Virus record (IMG/VR): IMGVR_UViG_3300000116_000026
Coordinates: 10,261 to 39,723 of that record
Strand: one strand, 5' to 3'
DNA: 29,463 nt
Origin: a virus
This document shows, one piece after another, positions 23,468-29,463 of this stretch (the first letter of the stretch is position 1; the number at the start of each line of letters is the position of its first letter). The notes under the pieces are model-generated. The model searched no databases. It had not been told where the DNA came from and saw only the letters and a list, made by a program, of their open reading frames with translations. Made by a program: the position numbers and the translations under genes.

Positions 23468-23519
23468 ATCTCCTTTTTTAAGCAAGATTGTTTTATAAAT
23501 GAACCCTTAAAGGCGTTCA
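23468..23519 (-). promoter_or_regulatory. ROSE-like RNA thermometer candidate in the hsp20 leader
   Basis: Two hairpins fill the leader. The 5' one pairs TGAAC with GTTCA and CCT with AGG around a TTA loop, with one bulged G (23519-23500). The second pairs ATCTTGCT (23488-23481) with AGGAGAT (23474-23468) across a TAAAAA loop: seven pairs with a single bulged G. It covers the whole ribosome-binding site. The left arm holds TTGCT, the U-U/C-GCU element that defines ROSE thermometers of hsp20 genes. Confidence 0.65.
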
Positions 23520-23524
23520 CGTAC

Positions 23525-23532
23525 TATTTATA
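23525..23532 (-). promoter_or_regulatory. T4-type late promoter TATAAATA for hsp20
   Basis: An exact late box on the minus strand, 64 bases before the hsp20 ATG. The predicted start near 23519 is the first base of the leader hairpin. Confidence 0.8.
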
Positions 23533-23563
23533 ACACAAATTCAATAGATTGTCAAGAAAAAAA

Positions 23564-23965
23564 TTATTTTCTCCCAATATTATATTTAACTGTAAGATCC
23601 CATTGATCTTTTTCTTTGTAAGAAATGATCTTGATGTGATTGAGTGGAGCTACTGGATTCTTTGTTTTCTCAGAATCTATAATTTTTAGTAGTTCCCATT
23701 CTTCTAATAGATTGACGATAGTATTTCGTCTAGATAAATCTTCATCAGTAAATGTATTCTGTTTACCATCTAGTATAAACAGTTCTTTAAAATGAAGGAT
23801 TGCATATCTACCTTTTTTATGTAGGATGTGACAAGACTGATATAGTCTTTTTTCTTTTCGTGAGGAAATACCAATTCGTGTGAGAGTCTCTTTAATTTTT
23901 AGAAAACTATCGTCAGAAGGTAGTTCTATCTCCACACCAACTCCCTTGAAAATATCTTCGTTCAT
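23564..23965 (-). CDS. regA: Translational repressor RegA
   Basis: A 133-aa protein (T4 RegA is 122 aa). The core lines up with T4 RegA: FLKIKETLTRIGI, LYQSCHILHKKGRYAILHFK, and EDLSRRNTIVNLLEEW. T4 RegA binds AUG regions of early mRNAs, including those of genes 44, 45 and its own, and blocks ribosome entry. It ends the replication block here, as in T4. The start ATG is preceded by AAGGTGA; a second ATG eight bases upstream is out of frame. The leader could form GTTATG / CATAAC. A GATAAATA box (24033-24040) lies upstream. Confidence 0.95.
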   Translation of the reverse strand: MNEDIFKGVGVEIELPSDDSFLKIKETLTRIGISSRKEKRLYQSCHILHKKGRYAILHFKELFILDGKQNTFTDEDLSRRNTIVNLLEEWELLKIIDSEKTKNPVAPLNHIKIISYKEKDQWDLTVKYNIGRK

Positions 23966-24032
23966 AATACATGTTCACCTTTTTTTATAATTTATTGTTA
24001 TGGGTGGTGTTGATAAACATAACCAACAAAAC

Positions 24033-24040
24033 TATTTATC
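24033..24040 (-). promoter_or_regulatory. Weak late-like box GATAAATA upstream of regA
   Basis: Seven of eight bases match TATAAATA, 68 bases before the regA start. In T4, regA is mostly transcribed early and middle, so this may add late expression or be chance. Confidence 0.3.
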
Positions 24041-24046
24041 ATTTTG

Positions 24047-24448
24047 TTAGCCGCCCTTAACTAATTTACTGTGAACATGTTCTAGTTGATTCTTAGAGAG
24101 AACCTTTAAGTATTGTTTCGCAACTGTACGACTGCATTGGTAAACCTGTTGAATGGCATCAAGATCCTCGCTGGGTTCTGATTTATGCCACTTGGAGAAA
24201 CGTTTACGTTTCCTCAGCATACCACTATAGTAGTCAAAGGAACCCAGAGGAAACATATTTGGTCTCTGGTTCATTTCATTTGCGTGAAGAATAGTATCTT
24301 GAAAGTAAGAAAATCCACGGTTGATAATGTACATATACTCACCGTATTCTTTCTCTATCATTTCTGGATTATCGTTTTCACGAATGATATCCTTCTTGGA
24401 TTCGGATACCGCATTCATAAAATCAAAAGGACTGTATTCTTTACTCAC
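24047..24448 (-). CDS. gp62: Clamp loader small subunit gp62
   Basis: The preferred start is the GTG at 24448, giving 133 aa (SKEYSPFDFMNAVSESKK...) and a short overlap with the zinc-ribbon gene; a longer frame from a TTG at 24472 is less likely. The protein is shorter than T4 gp62 (187 aa), as in marine relatives. Typical features are YIINRGFSYFQDTILHANEM and LRKRKRFSKWHK, then a helical C-terminus ending KLVKGG. gp62 forms a 4:1 complex with gp44 that opens the gp45 clamp. Operon position between 44 and regA matches T4. Confidence 0.9.
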   Translation of the reverse strand: MSKEYSPFDFMNAVSESKKDIIRENDNPEMIEKEYGEYMYIINRGFSYFQDTILHANEMNQRPNMFPLGSFDYYSGMLRKRKRFSKWHKSEPSEDLDAIQQVYQCSRTVAKQYLKVLSKNQLEHVHSKLVKGG

Positions 24449-24614
24449 CTGACATACCTTTTGTTTCCTCAATACCTTTTAATATGATATCAAATTCTTT
24501 TGCACATTCTGGACAGACATCATAAGTTACCTGACCCTCAGCCATTTCTACAGTCATCTTGAATGACTCTTCCTTATCGAATTTGGTTGCACAGTAGAAA
24601 CATTCTGTTGACAT
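24441..24614 (-). CDS. 57-aa zinc-ribbon protein between genes 44 and 62
   Basis: The frame encodes 57 residues with two CxxC pairs: MSTECFYCATKF (C5, C8) and VCPECAKEF (C34, C37), separated by a beta-rich stretch. This is a single zinc-ribbon knuckle fold. Its ATG overlaps the gp44 stop (TAATG) and its end overlaps the gp62 start, so it is translated within the clamp loader operon. I do not know its function. T4 has no gene at this exact place, so it is an insertion relative to T4. Confidence 0.8.
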   Translation of the reverse strand: MSTECFYCATKFDKEESFKMTVEMAEGQVTYDVCPECAKEFDIILKGIEETKGMSGE

Positions 24615-25573
24615 TACTTGTATTCACTTTCAATCATGATTTCAGTTAAGAATGCAACCATGTTTATTTCTTGATCTGAAACAAACTGCGATTTGTACAT
24701 ATAGTCTGCACATGTAACTACAAATCCTGGCATCGAACGAAACTCAACATAGTCTGATGCTGAGTCATAGATTCTTCGAAACATCTCATTCATATCTTGG
24801 TCTGAGTTACGTGCTACCCACTTTCGCATTTCAGTAAAGTTCTTTTCTTTTAGAAACTTGAACATCTCATCGATTGATTCTTGTTTCAAGTTGATAAAGA
24901 TACCTTCGTCGATAGAACCAGAAGCTGCATAAGATTGCAGTTCAGTCAATACTCTACGAAAGTCTGGGAAGTACTTTTGTACAACCTTTTGAATAACCTT
25001 CTTGTCGTATGGAACGCCCTCTTGATCAAGAATTGCAAGAACACGTTTATAAAACGCACCTGCAAGTGCAGGTTTATCTTCGTTGTCAATTGAGAAGTCA
25101 ATCTCAGATAGTCGTGAACGAAGAGGTGAGATGATACGGTTCTTGAAATTGCAGGTAAAGATGAACCCACAGTTTGAAGAGTATTCTTCGATGAAGTTAC
25201 GGAGAGCAGGTTGGACGTTTGCTGCATTCAAGTAATCTGCTTCGTCAAATATAACATACTTGCGACCACCTGTCAAGCTGACAGCAGACGCAAAGGTAGA
25301 AATATCATAACGGATAGAATCGATGTTGACGTTCAGTGACCCATTCTTAACAATGTAGTCACAACCCATCTCTTCTAACATTGCCTTTGCAACGGTAGTC
25401 TTACCAACGCCAGGCCCACCTGTTAGAAGAAGGTTTGGTACGTTCTCATCTTTAATAAATTTTTGAAAGATTTGTTTTGTGTTGGATGGAAGAATTGTAT
25501 CTTCAATCAACTGGGGCCGATATCGTTCAACCCATAATACTTCGTCTACTTTGACTGTTAGACCTTCTTGCAT
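24614..25573 (-). CDS. gp44: Clamp loader large subunit gp44 (AAA+ ATPase)
   Basis: A 319-aa protein, equal in length to T4 gp44. Walker A is GGPGVGKTT (52-60), Walker B VIFDEAD (107-113), and the sensor and arginine-finger region is FTCNFKNRIISPLRSRL (139-155). The N-terminal LWVERYRPQLIEDTILP is typical of clamp loaders. With gp62 it uses ATP to load the gp45 clamp at primer ends. It begins 38 bases after a GC-rich hairpin that may lower its expression relative to gp45. Confidence 0.97.
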   Translation of the reverse strand: MQEGLTVKVDEVLWVERYRPQLIEDTILPSNTKQIFQKFIKDENVPNLLLTGGPGVGKTTVAKAMLEEMGCDYIVKNGSLNVNIDSIRYDISTFASAVSLTGGRKYVIFDEADYLNAANVQPALRNFIEEYSSNCGFIFTCNFKNRIISPLRSRLSEIDFSIDNEDKPALAGAFYKRVLAILDQEGVPYDKKVIQKVVQKYFPDFRRVLTELQSYAASGSIDEGIFINLKQESIDEMFKFLKEKNFTEMRKWVARNSDQDMNEMFRRIYDSASDYVEFRSMPGFVVTCADYMYKSQFVSDQEINMVAFLTEIMIESEYK

Positions 25574-25611
25574 ATTGCATCACCATGTTCATATTATAAA
25601 AGTAAAGATCT

Positions 25612-25633
25612 GAGGGGCGGTCACCCGCCCCTC
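25612..25633 (-). terminator. GC-rich hairpin with GTGA loop before gp44, partial terminator or processing site
   Basis: The minus strand forms a perfect nine-pair stem GAGGGGCGG / CCGCCCCTC with a GTGA (GNRA) loop. No T-run follows, so a full intrinsic terminator is unlikely; attenuation, RNA stabilisation or processing between the 87-aa gene and gene 44 are options. Confidence 0.6.
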
Positions 25634-25680
25634 TGGGTATGTGAAACATCGTTGAGTGGTTCTACCCTTCTTAGTATTGT

Positions 25681-25944
25681 TTACTGGACTTTATCAGCCA
25701 GTTCGCCTTCAATAGGCATTTCAACGTTTACTGGTGTATCTCCTACACCTTCTGGTTGTTGAGGTGCGTTTTGGTTTACAAACGCAACAAGTTTGTTACG
25801 TAGCATACCAACGCCTGCCAATTCTTGGCCTTCGAAACCCCCACGACGAGATACCATATCAACTACCTGAATCATAGTAGATACGTCACCTAGTGTAAGC
25901 GTGACTTGTTGTTGCTGCTGTGCAGCTTGCATTTGATCATTCAT
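25681..25944 (-). CDS. 87-aa protein between genes 45 and 44, unknown function
   Basis: An 87-aa protein with a Gln-rich start (MQAAQQQQQVTLTLGDVSTM), a central RRGGFEGQELAGVGMLRNKL helix and an acidic tail. I do not recognise a family. It sits in the T4 clamp operon at a place where T4 has no gene (T4 rpbA lies on the other side of 45), with GGGG six bases after the gp45 stop as a ribosome-binding site. An accessory role in replication or transcription is plausible from position only. Confidence 0.7.
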   Translation of the reverse strand: MNDQMQAAQQQQQVTLTLGDVSTMIQVVDMVSRRGGFEGQELAGVGMLRNKLVAFVNQNAPQQPEGVGDTPVNVEMPIEGELADKVQ

Positions 25945-25950
25945 ATTGAA

Positions 25951-26613
25951 TTACCCCTTTTTATAAGTCGACTTAGAATCAGTTGCCACAAAATATGTGA
26001 CATCTTCACTTTTGAACTTAGAGATACCTTTACTGCAAAGCGTAACTCTATAGTCCTGCGGTAGAAGTTTAAGGTTATCGGTCTTGATGATAATCATAAA
26101 CTCATCGTCAGTTTCTCCAATCTCAACACCATAGTCGTCGGCGCCTTGATTAGTACTGTCGATTGCTTTAAGATAACAAGTGCCGGACGAACCAACAAAT
26201 GCTATCTCACTGAACTGAAGAACCCCTGCGGCTTTCAGTACAGATTGCATATCGTCCCATGTTACATCCACTACTACATCCTCTGAGGGAATCTTAACTT
26301 CCTTCTCAGGGGCTGCATGGATCATAGAGACATCTGCGAATAAGTATTTAGTCCGGCGTTTGCCTTCAGAAATAATAAAGTATTTATCATGGAATTCCAC
26401 ATCGGGATCCTCGTATAACGATAAAATCGACAAAAAACGTGACATATCGTAAATACAAGCGTCCGAAGGAATCTCATCTGGAATGGTTGCAGTAGCAATC
26501 AGTGTTCTTTCTGGTGTAATAGTCTTTAGAGACTTACCAGACTTCATCTGAATAGATTTGTTGATTGTACTAAAACTCTTCAAGATGGTAAGAGTTCTTT
26601 CACTGAATTTCAT
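25951..26613 (-). CDS. gp45: Sliding clamp gp45
   Basis: A 220-aa protein (T4 gp45 is 228 aa). Conserved segments are LTILKSFSTINKSIQMKSG, ACIYDMSRFLSILSLYEDPD, and DNLKLLPQDYRVTLCSKGIS near the C-terminus. It forms the trimeric ring that tethers the polymerase and, in T4, also activates late transcription with gp33 and gp55. It has its own sigma70 promoter and a strong AAGGAGAAT site, in line with the need for more clamp than clamp loader. Confidence 0.96.
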   Translation of the reverse strand: MKFSERTLTILKSFSTINKSIQMKSGKSLKTITPERTLIATATIPDEIPSDACIYDMSRFLSILSLYEDPDVEFHDKYFIISEGKRRTKYLFADVSMIHAAPEKEVKIPSEDVVVDVTWDDMQSVLKAAGVLQFSEIAFVGSSGTCYLKAIDSTNQGADDYGVEIGETDDEFMIIIKTDNLKLLPQDYRVTLCSKGISKFKSEDVTYFVATDSKSTYKKG

Positions 26614-26647
26614 TATATAGATTCTCCTTTTGAACGAATTATTGCTT

Positions 26648-26676
26648 ATTATATACTACTTGTCATTGTTTGGCAA
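26648..26676 (-). promoter_or_regulatory. Sigma70-type promoter for gene 45
   Basis: TTGCCA and TATAAT with a 17-base spacer on the minus strand. The -35 lies inside the end of the dehydrogenase gene, and the predicted start near 26641 is about 28 bases before the gp45 ATG. It would be read by host RNA polymerase early in infection. Confidence 0.8.
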
Positions 26677-27459
26677 GACATGATATTGATTCATTTTAAG
26701 TTTTTTATTGTAGTCTACAGTTTCCTGTATTAGACTTAATTGTGCGTCATACTGTTTTGCAGTGTGTAGTATTGCTGATGTATCTTTGGGGAAGCAATGA
26801 CCCCACCAACCACGTTCGTCTGTAACAAAACTATGGTCTGGATTTATGCGTTTGTCGAGTGTTAGTAGATGACGAACTTGACTAAATTCTGTGTTTGTTT
26901 TTTGACAAAGATCATAAACTTGATTAAAGAAACTTACTTTCATTGCAAGAAAACTATTCTCCATATACTTCACGATAATTGCTTCTTCGTTTGTACAATG
27001 ATGAACACGGCAAGCCAGAGTTTTTACAAAGAGAGAAGACCAAAAACTATCTCGTGTATCGTTACCAATAATCATATACTTTGTGTTCTGGAAATCTTCT
27101 AATGCAGTATTTGCACGTAGGAACTCTGGACTAAATGAAATCTTTCTTTTGGGGAATAGTAGTTTTATTTGTTCCCAACCCTCAAGACTAATAGTGGATT
27201 TAATTAGGATTGGCACATCTGGAGAATCACTAATTACATCTATTACATTTTGCATATAACAGGATCCGTCTTCCTCGCTCATTGGAGTGGATACACAAAT
27301 AATTACTGCATCTGTATCTTGACTGATTGGATAGTTCCACTCTTCAAACTGTGGATCTACTATTTCCAAAACAAATTTATCAAATAAATTCACACTGTTT
27401 TCAAAATGATTGACAACAGCTTTACCTACAAATCCATATCCTGCAATTGTAATTTTCAT
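26656..27459 (-). CDS. Short UDP-glucose/GDP-mannose dehydrogenase-like enzyme
   Basis: A 267-aa protein with the family's N-terminal NAD domain (GYGFVG at 7-12, VSTPM at 56-60) and central domain: ISFSPEFLRANTAL (107-120), VKYMENSFLAMKVSFFN (163-179) and the catalytic Cys at 222 in GWWGHCFPKD. Known members oxidise a nucleotide sugar twice to its uronic acid. Bacterial enzymes are about 400-450 aa; the C-terminal domain that completes the sugar-nucleotide site is absent here. The end is a true stop in a gene-dense region, not a visible frameshift. It may be a compact phage form with altered substrate. Ribosome-binding site AGAGGAT. Confidence 0.88.
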   Translation of the reverse strand: MKITIAGYGFVGKAVVNHFENSVNLFDKFVLEIVDPQFEEWNYPISQDTDAVIICVSTPMSEEDGSCYMQNVIDVISDSPDVPILIKSTISLEGWEQIKLLFPKRKISFSPEFLRANTALEDFQNTKYMIIGNDTRDSFWSSLFVKTLACRVHHCTNEEAIIVKYMENSFLAMKVSFFNQVYDLCQKTNTEFSQVRHLLTLDKRINPDHSFVTDERGWWGHCFPKDTSAILHTAKQYDAQLSLIQETVDYNKKLKMNQYHVLPNNDK

Positions 27460-27462
27460 AAT

Positions 27463-27642
27463 TTAATCCTCTGTCACTATAATATGGACTTTTACGATAT
27501 TGTCTTTTTGTTTCCTAATATGGTATTCGATACCATTTGCATTAAAAATTCTTTTGAGTTCTGATAATGTAGGAGTGCTTTTGATGCCGTTAACCGCATT
27601 ATAACTTGGATAACCCTTTTCAAAGACTGGTGAATCAATCAT
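27463..27642 (-). CDS. 59-aa small protein of unknown function
   Basis: The frame starts inside the end of the cytidylyltransferase gene (eight-base overlap) and ends four bases before the dehydrogenase ATG at 27459, filling the gap exactly. Sequence begins MIDSPVFEKGYPSYNAVNG; the second half is a basic helix-strand (LKRIFNANGIEYHIRKQK). No family is recognised. Tight packing supports a real gene. Confidence 0.6.
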   Translation of the reverse strand: MIDSPVFEKGYPSYNAVNGIKSTPTLSELKRIFNANGIEYHIRKQKDNIVKVHIIVTED

Positions 27643-28042
27643 TACAAACTCTCTTTCTTAAGTCACTCGTACTAAAACGATGATCTCTCTTGTTGAAATA
27701 TAAATCTATACCACGAGACCGACAGATGTCTTTACCAGTGAAATCTTTTTCACGATACTCTTCACCTAGAATTCTTACGTCTATATGATACATTGACAGT
27801 ATATCATCTAAATCCGACTCTGTCAAGTACGGAATGATTTCATCTACATAAGAAACTGCCTTTAACTGAGTGTATCTTTCTACAACTGTTTGTATCGGAG
27901 AATTCTTTTCTTTACGATCATAAGAGGGATCCATCTGCAATCCACAGATCAAATAGTCACATTGTTCTTTCGCTTCACGCAACATCTGAATATGTCCTGC
28001 ATGAAGCAAATCAAACGCACTGCATGTAAATCCTACTTTCAT
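27635..28042 (-). CDS. Cytidylyltransferase-like nucleotidyltransferase (TagD/RfaE-C type)
   Basis: A 135-aa protein with the family motifs: FDLLHAGHIQML with the H14-x-x-H17 catalytic pair, and HRFSTSDLRKRV (121-132), equal to the R-x-x-ST-x-L/I-x-x-R motif that holds the CTP phosphates. Glycerol-3-phosphate cytidylyltransferases have this length. The acceptor is unknown; a sugar- or alditol-phosphate is likely. Being three genes from a nucleotide-sugar dehydrogenase suggests a shared sugar-nucleotide path. Four-base overlap with the 64-aa gene before it. Confidence 0.88.
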   Translation of the reverse strand: MKVGFTCSAFDLLHAGHIQMLREAKEQCDYLICGLQMDPSYDRKEKNSPIQTVVERYTQLKAVSYVDEIIPYLTESDLDDILSMYHIDVRILGEEYREKDFTGKDICRSRGIDLYFNKRDHRFSTSDLRKRVCND

Positions 28043-28233
28043 TTTACCTGCCTTTTCAATAATTCATAGACTACATGTAACTCGTCTATACATTTATCTA
28101 ATATCATGTGGGCGGTTTCATCATCGTTTTTATTACGTTCATCACGCAACATTTTTATTCGCACTTGTAAGTACTTTATTGGGTTAGCAGGAGAAAGAAC
28201 TTCTCCCATTGGATGAATTGATCTACGTCTCAT
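28039..28233 (-). CDS. 64-aa helical protein of unknown function
   Basis: A small charged protein: GEVLSPANPIKYLQVRIKML then KCIDELHVVYELLKRQVK. It abuts the end of the 158-aa gene (28234) and overlaps the cytidylyltransferase start by four bases. An inner Met nine codons on (28209) is an alternative start. No family is recognised. Confidence 0.65.
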   Translation of the reverse strand: MRRRSIHPMGEVLSPANPIKYLQVRIKMLRDERNKNDDETAHMILDKCIDELHVVYELLKRQVK

Positions 28234-28710
28234 CTAATCCCATAAACTTTCATAATATTTACCGAATAAACGAAAGCCATTCGACATCCTTTCTCGATGC
28301 ACTTTTCGACCCTCGTTGTCTGAATTTATATGGTAGCCTCCAAACATTTTATCTTCGTCTTCTACCCATTCACCATAATATTGACTTTCCCAATCAATAG
28401 TCTTTTGTTCAAACGCCCAGATCATTTCGTCTAAGACATAATCCCAACGCTTGAAATAGTTATCGTCAGTTTCACCATTTTCCATATACAGTTTTTTAAC
28501 AGCTTCTGCATCTGGTGGCATCAATTCTTCTGGTACGTCTTTAAACTCTACTGTTGGAGCACCATGCTTAGTTTCTTTTAATTGTTTTAACATAGGCAAA
28601 ATAATAGGAGCAAGAGTGTGATCCATGCTCCAAGTGTCCCAAGGATCGATCTGTACTTCTACTACTTGGTCTTCGCCATCGTCTGTATATTTTTCAATAT
28701 TAACTTTCAT
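28234..28710 (-). CDS. Conserved phage protein of unknown function
   Basis: A 158-aa acidic protein that looks like a widespread phage family: IDPWDTWSMDHTLAPIILPM near residue 21-40, KQLKETKHGAP, DYVLDEMIWAFEQ in the middle and NGFRLFGKYYESLWD at the C-terminus. The Trp/Asp/His-rich conserved patches suggest a binding or enzymatic site, but no function is known to me. It lies in the early block behind an AGGTGGG site. Confidence 0.8.
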   Translation of the reverse strand: MKVNIEKYTDDGEDQVVEVQIDPWDTWSMDHTLAPIILPMLKQLKETKHGAPTVEFKDVPEELMPPDAEAVKKLYMENGETDDNYFKRWDYVLDEMIWAFEQKTIDWESQYYGEWVEDEDKMFGGYHINSDNEGRKVHRERMSNGFRLFGKYYESLWD

Positions 28711-28929
28711 CTACCCACCTGGCACAAATTCTTTCGGCCGATAAAATACTTTCTGATGATGTATACGTCCTAGTAGTTCTTGTATCTCTATCATTTCTTC
28801 ATGGAGTTTTTCACTCGTCTCTCCTTGTGCAATAGCAAGTCCTCTACGACCCGCTTTTGCACGAAGAGCCTGTTCAATGATTTCGATATCTCGAACTGTT
28901 AGGATGAAGTTTTTATTAGGTGAGTTCAT
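28711..28929 (-). CDS. 72-aa small conserved-type protein
   Basis: A 72-aa basic protein: NFILTVRDIEIIEQALRAKA, then EEMIEIQELLGRIHHQKVFY. It is helical and recalls short proteins found in early regions of marine T4-like phages. Function unknown. It overlaps the end of the glycine-zipper gene by four bases and directly adjoins the 158-aa gene. Confidence 0.75.
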   Translation of the reverse strand: MNSPNKNFILTVRDIEIIEQALRAKAGRRGLAIAQGETSEKLHEEMIEIQELLGRIHHQKVFYRPKEFVPGG

Positions 28930-29381
28930 TTTTGAAAACGTAAAGTATGTACATATCCGTTATAAGAAAATGACATTTCACTATGACTGTAAACTTCTCT
29001 GGTTTCTGTAGTATACGTTGTTTCATTTCTACAACGATTTTCTATTCGATAACCAACAATCTGTTGTCTATTTTGTTTTTTATCTGCAGAAACCATTCCC
29101 CCAAGAACTGCCCCTGCGGCCGCACCTTGATCGTTGCCAGAGATACCCTTACCAAGGATACCCCCGATTATCATCCCACCAAGAACATCTCCTGCACTAG
29201 CACCATTACCAGTATTGCCATAAATTGGTACTTCAACATCAAAACAAATTCTTTGAGTTGTTGGAGTGGAATTTGTTACTGTTTTATACTTGTCTACAAT
29301 ATTAGCTTTTACTTCTTCTGCATGAACAGGTGCACAAAAAGAAAGTGACAAAATTGAAGACATTAAAAGGCCGTATTTCAT
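28926..29381 (-). CDS. Exported glycine-zipper (17-kDa-antigen-like) protein
   Basis: A 151-aa protein with a clear signal peptide (MKYGLLMSSILSLSFCAPVHA, cut after A21 before EE). Residues 58-98 form a glycine zipper: GNGASAGDVLGGMIIGGILG then QGAAAGAVLGGMVSAD. The family (glycine-zipper 2TM, Rickettsia 17-kDa type) acts in the outer membrane or periplasm of Gram-negative bacteria. The Cys at 16 is preceded by Phe, so it is not a good lipobox. The C-terminal 45 residues have a repeated Thr/Glu/Tyr-rich beta stretch. In a phage it may alter the envelope, for example against superinfection; this is inference. It has a consensus early promoter. Confidence 0.82.
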   Translation of the reverse strand: MKYGLLMSSILSLSFCAPVHAEEVKANIVDKYKTVTNSTPTTQRICFDVEVPIYGNTGNGASAGDVLGGMIIGGILGKGISGNDQGAAAGAVLGGMVSADKKQNRQQIVGYRIENRCRNETTYTTETREVYSHSEMSFSYNGYVHTLRFQK

Positions 29382-29415
29382 CTGTTTTCATCCATTTTTA
29401 TTTAACATAGATACT

Positions 29416-29444
29416 ATTATACCCAATTCAACATCCATTGTCAA
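29416..29444 (-). promoter_or_regulatory. Full-consensus sigma70 promoter for the early block
   Basis: TTGACA and TATAAT with a 17-base spacer on the minus strand, a perfect match to the bacterial consensus. The predicted start near 29409 is 28 bases before the glycine-zipper ATG at 29381. Confidence 0.92.
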
Positions 29445-29463
29445 CCATTTATTTCTTTTTCTT

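Noticed and set aside
23462-23485. Longer hsp20 start including MLKKGDSN
   Set aside because: It would place the AGGAG site inside the coding region; the ATG at 23461 has ideal spacing.
23492-23499. TATAAATG on the plus strand in the hsp20 leader
   Set aside because: It lacks the final A of the late consensus, and no plus-strand gene follows.
28926-29381. Lipoprotein reading of the glycine-zipper protein
   Set aside because: The Cys at residue 16 is preceded by Phe, a poor lipobox; cleavage after A21 is more likely.
1-29463. tRNA genes, CRISPR arrays, IS elements, attachment sites
   Set aside because: No cloverleaf, regular spaced repeats, inverted-repeat-flanked transposase or integrase was seen on reading both strands.

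Overview
The window is a continuous stretch of a T4-like marine myovirus genome, AT-rich and almost gap-free. Baseplate, tail-hub, head-completion and replication-clamp genes with clear T4 counterparts sit beside small genes that look bacterial in origin (alpha-crystallin Hsp20, A-type Fe-S carrier, DUF1127 protein, phosphate-permease-like protein, histone-H1-like peptide, phasin-like helical proteins). DUF1127, the phasin-like proteins and a ROSE-type leader on hsp20 lean towards an alphaproteobacterial host, but this is inference and the host cannot be fixed from this window. No tRNA, CRISPR array, IS element or integrase was seen, and no gap between genes exceeds about 200 bases.

Layout. 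(1) 1-14228, leftward: one long baseplate/tail operon, read from the right: gp48-like tube cap, gp53, an 87-aa protein, gp27-like hub, gp5-like spike without lysozyme, a hub protein ending in an M15-type peptidase, gp25, gp6, a 992-aa structural protein ending in Calx-beta-like and cupredoxin-like domains, a 352-aa fibre-type protein, and a subtilase-like protein cut by the window edge. (2) 14242-14271: two perfect T4-type late promoters face each other and split transcription. (3) 14292-19434, rightward: gp4, unknown proteins, gp54-like tube initiator, gp26-like chaperone, a 58-aa frame reachable by a well-formed -1 frameshift signal, and the gp29-like tape measure. (4) 19431-20847, leftward: Fe-S carrier, HNH protein, a 36-aa membrane peptide, a 68-aa protein and a DUF1127 protein. 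(5) 21014-21834: two phasin-like proteins leftward and a histone-H1-like peptide rightward, from divergent late promoters and bounded by terminators. (6) 21864-23461, leftward: PiT-like permease with a structured leader, and hsp20 with a ROSE-like leader. (7) 23564-26676, leftward: T4 replication block in the order 45, 87-aa, 44, 57-aa zinc-ribbon, 62, regA, started by a sigma70 promoter. (8) 26656-29463, leftward: nucleotide-sugar dehydrogenase, small ORF, cytidylyltransferase, small conserved phage proteins and an exported glycine-zipper protein, headed by a full-consensus sigma70 promoter.

Together the genes divide by timing. Blocks 7-8 carry host-type sigma70 promoters (early: replication and metabolism). 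Blocks 1-6 carry TATAAATA-type promoters; T4 late transcription depends on the gp45 clamp, which is encoded in block 7. The most notable signals are the -1 frameshift cassette at 17389-17460, the ROSE-like hairpin covering the hsp20 ribosome-binding site, and the PiT-like gene with mutually exclusive hairpins in its leader.
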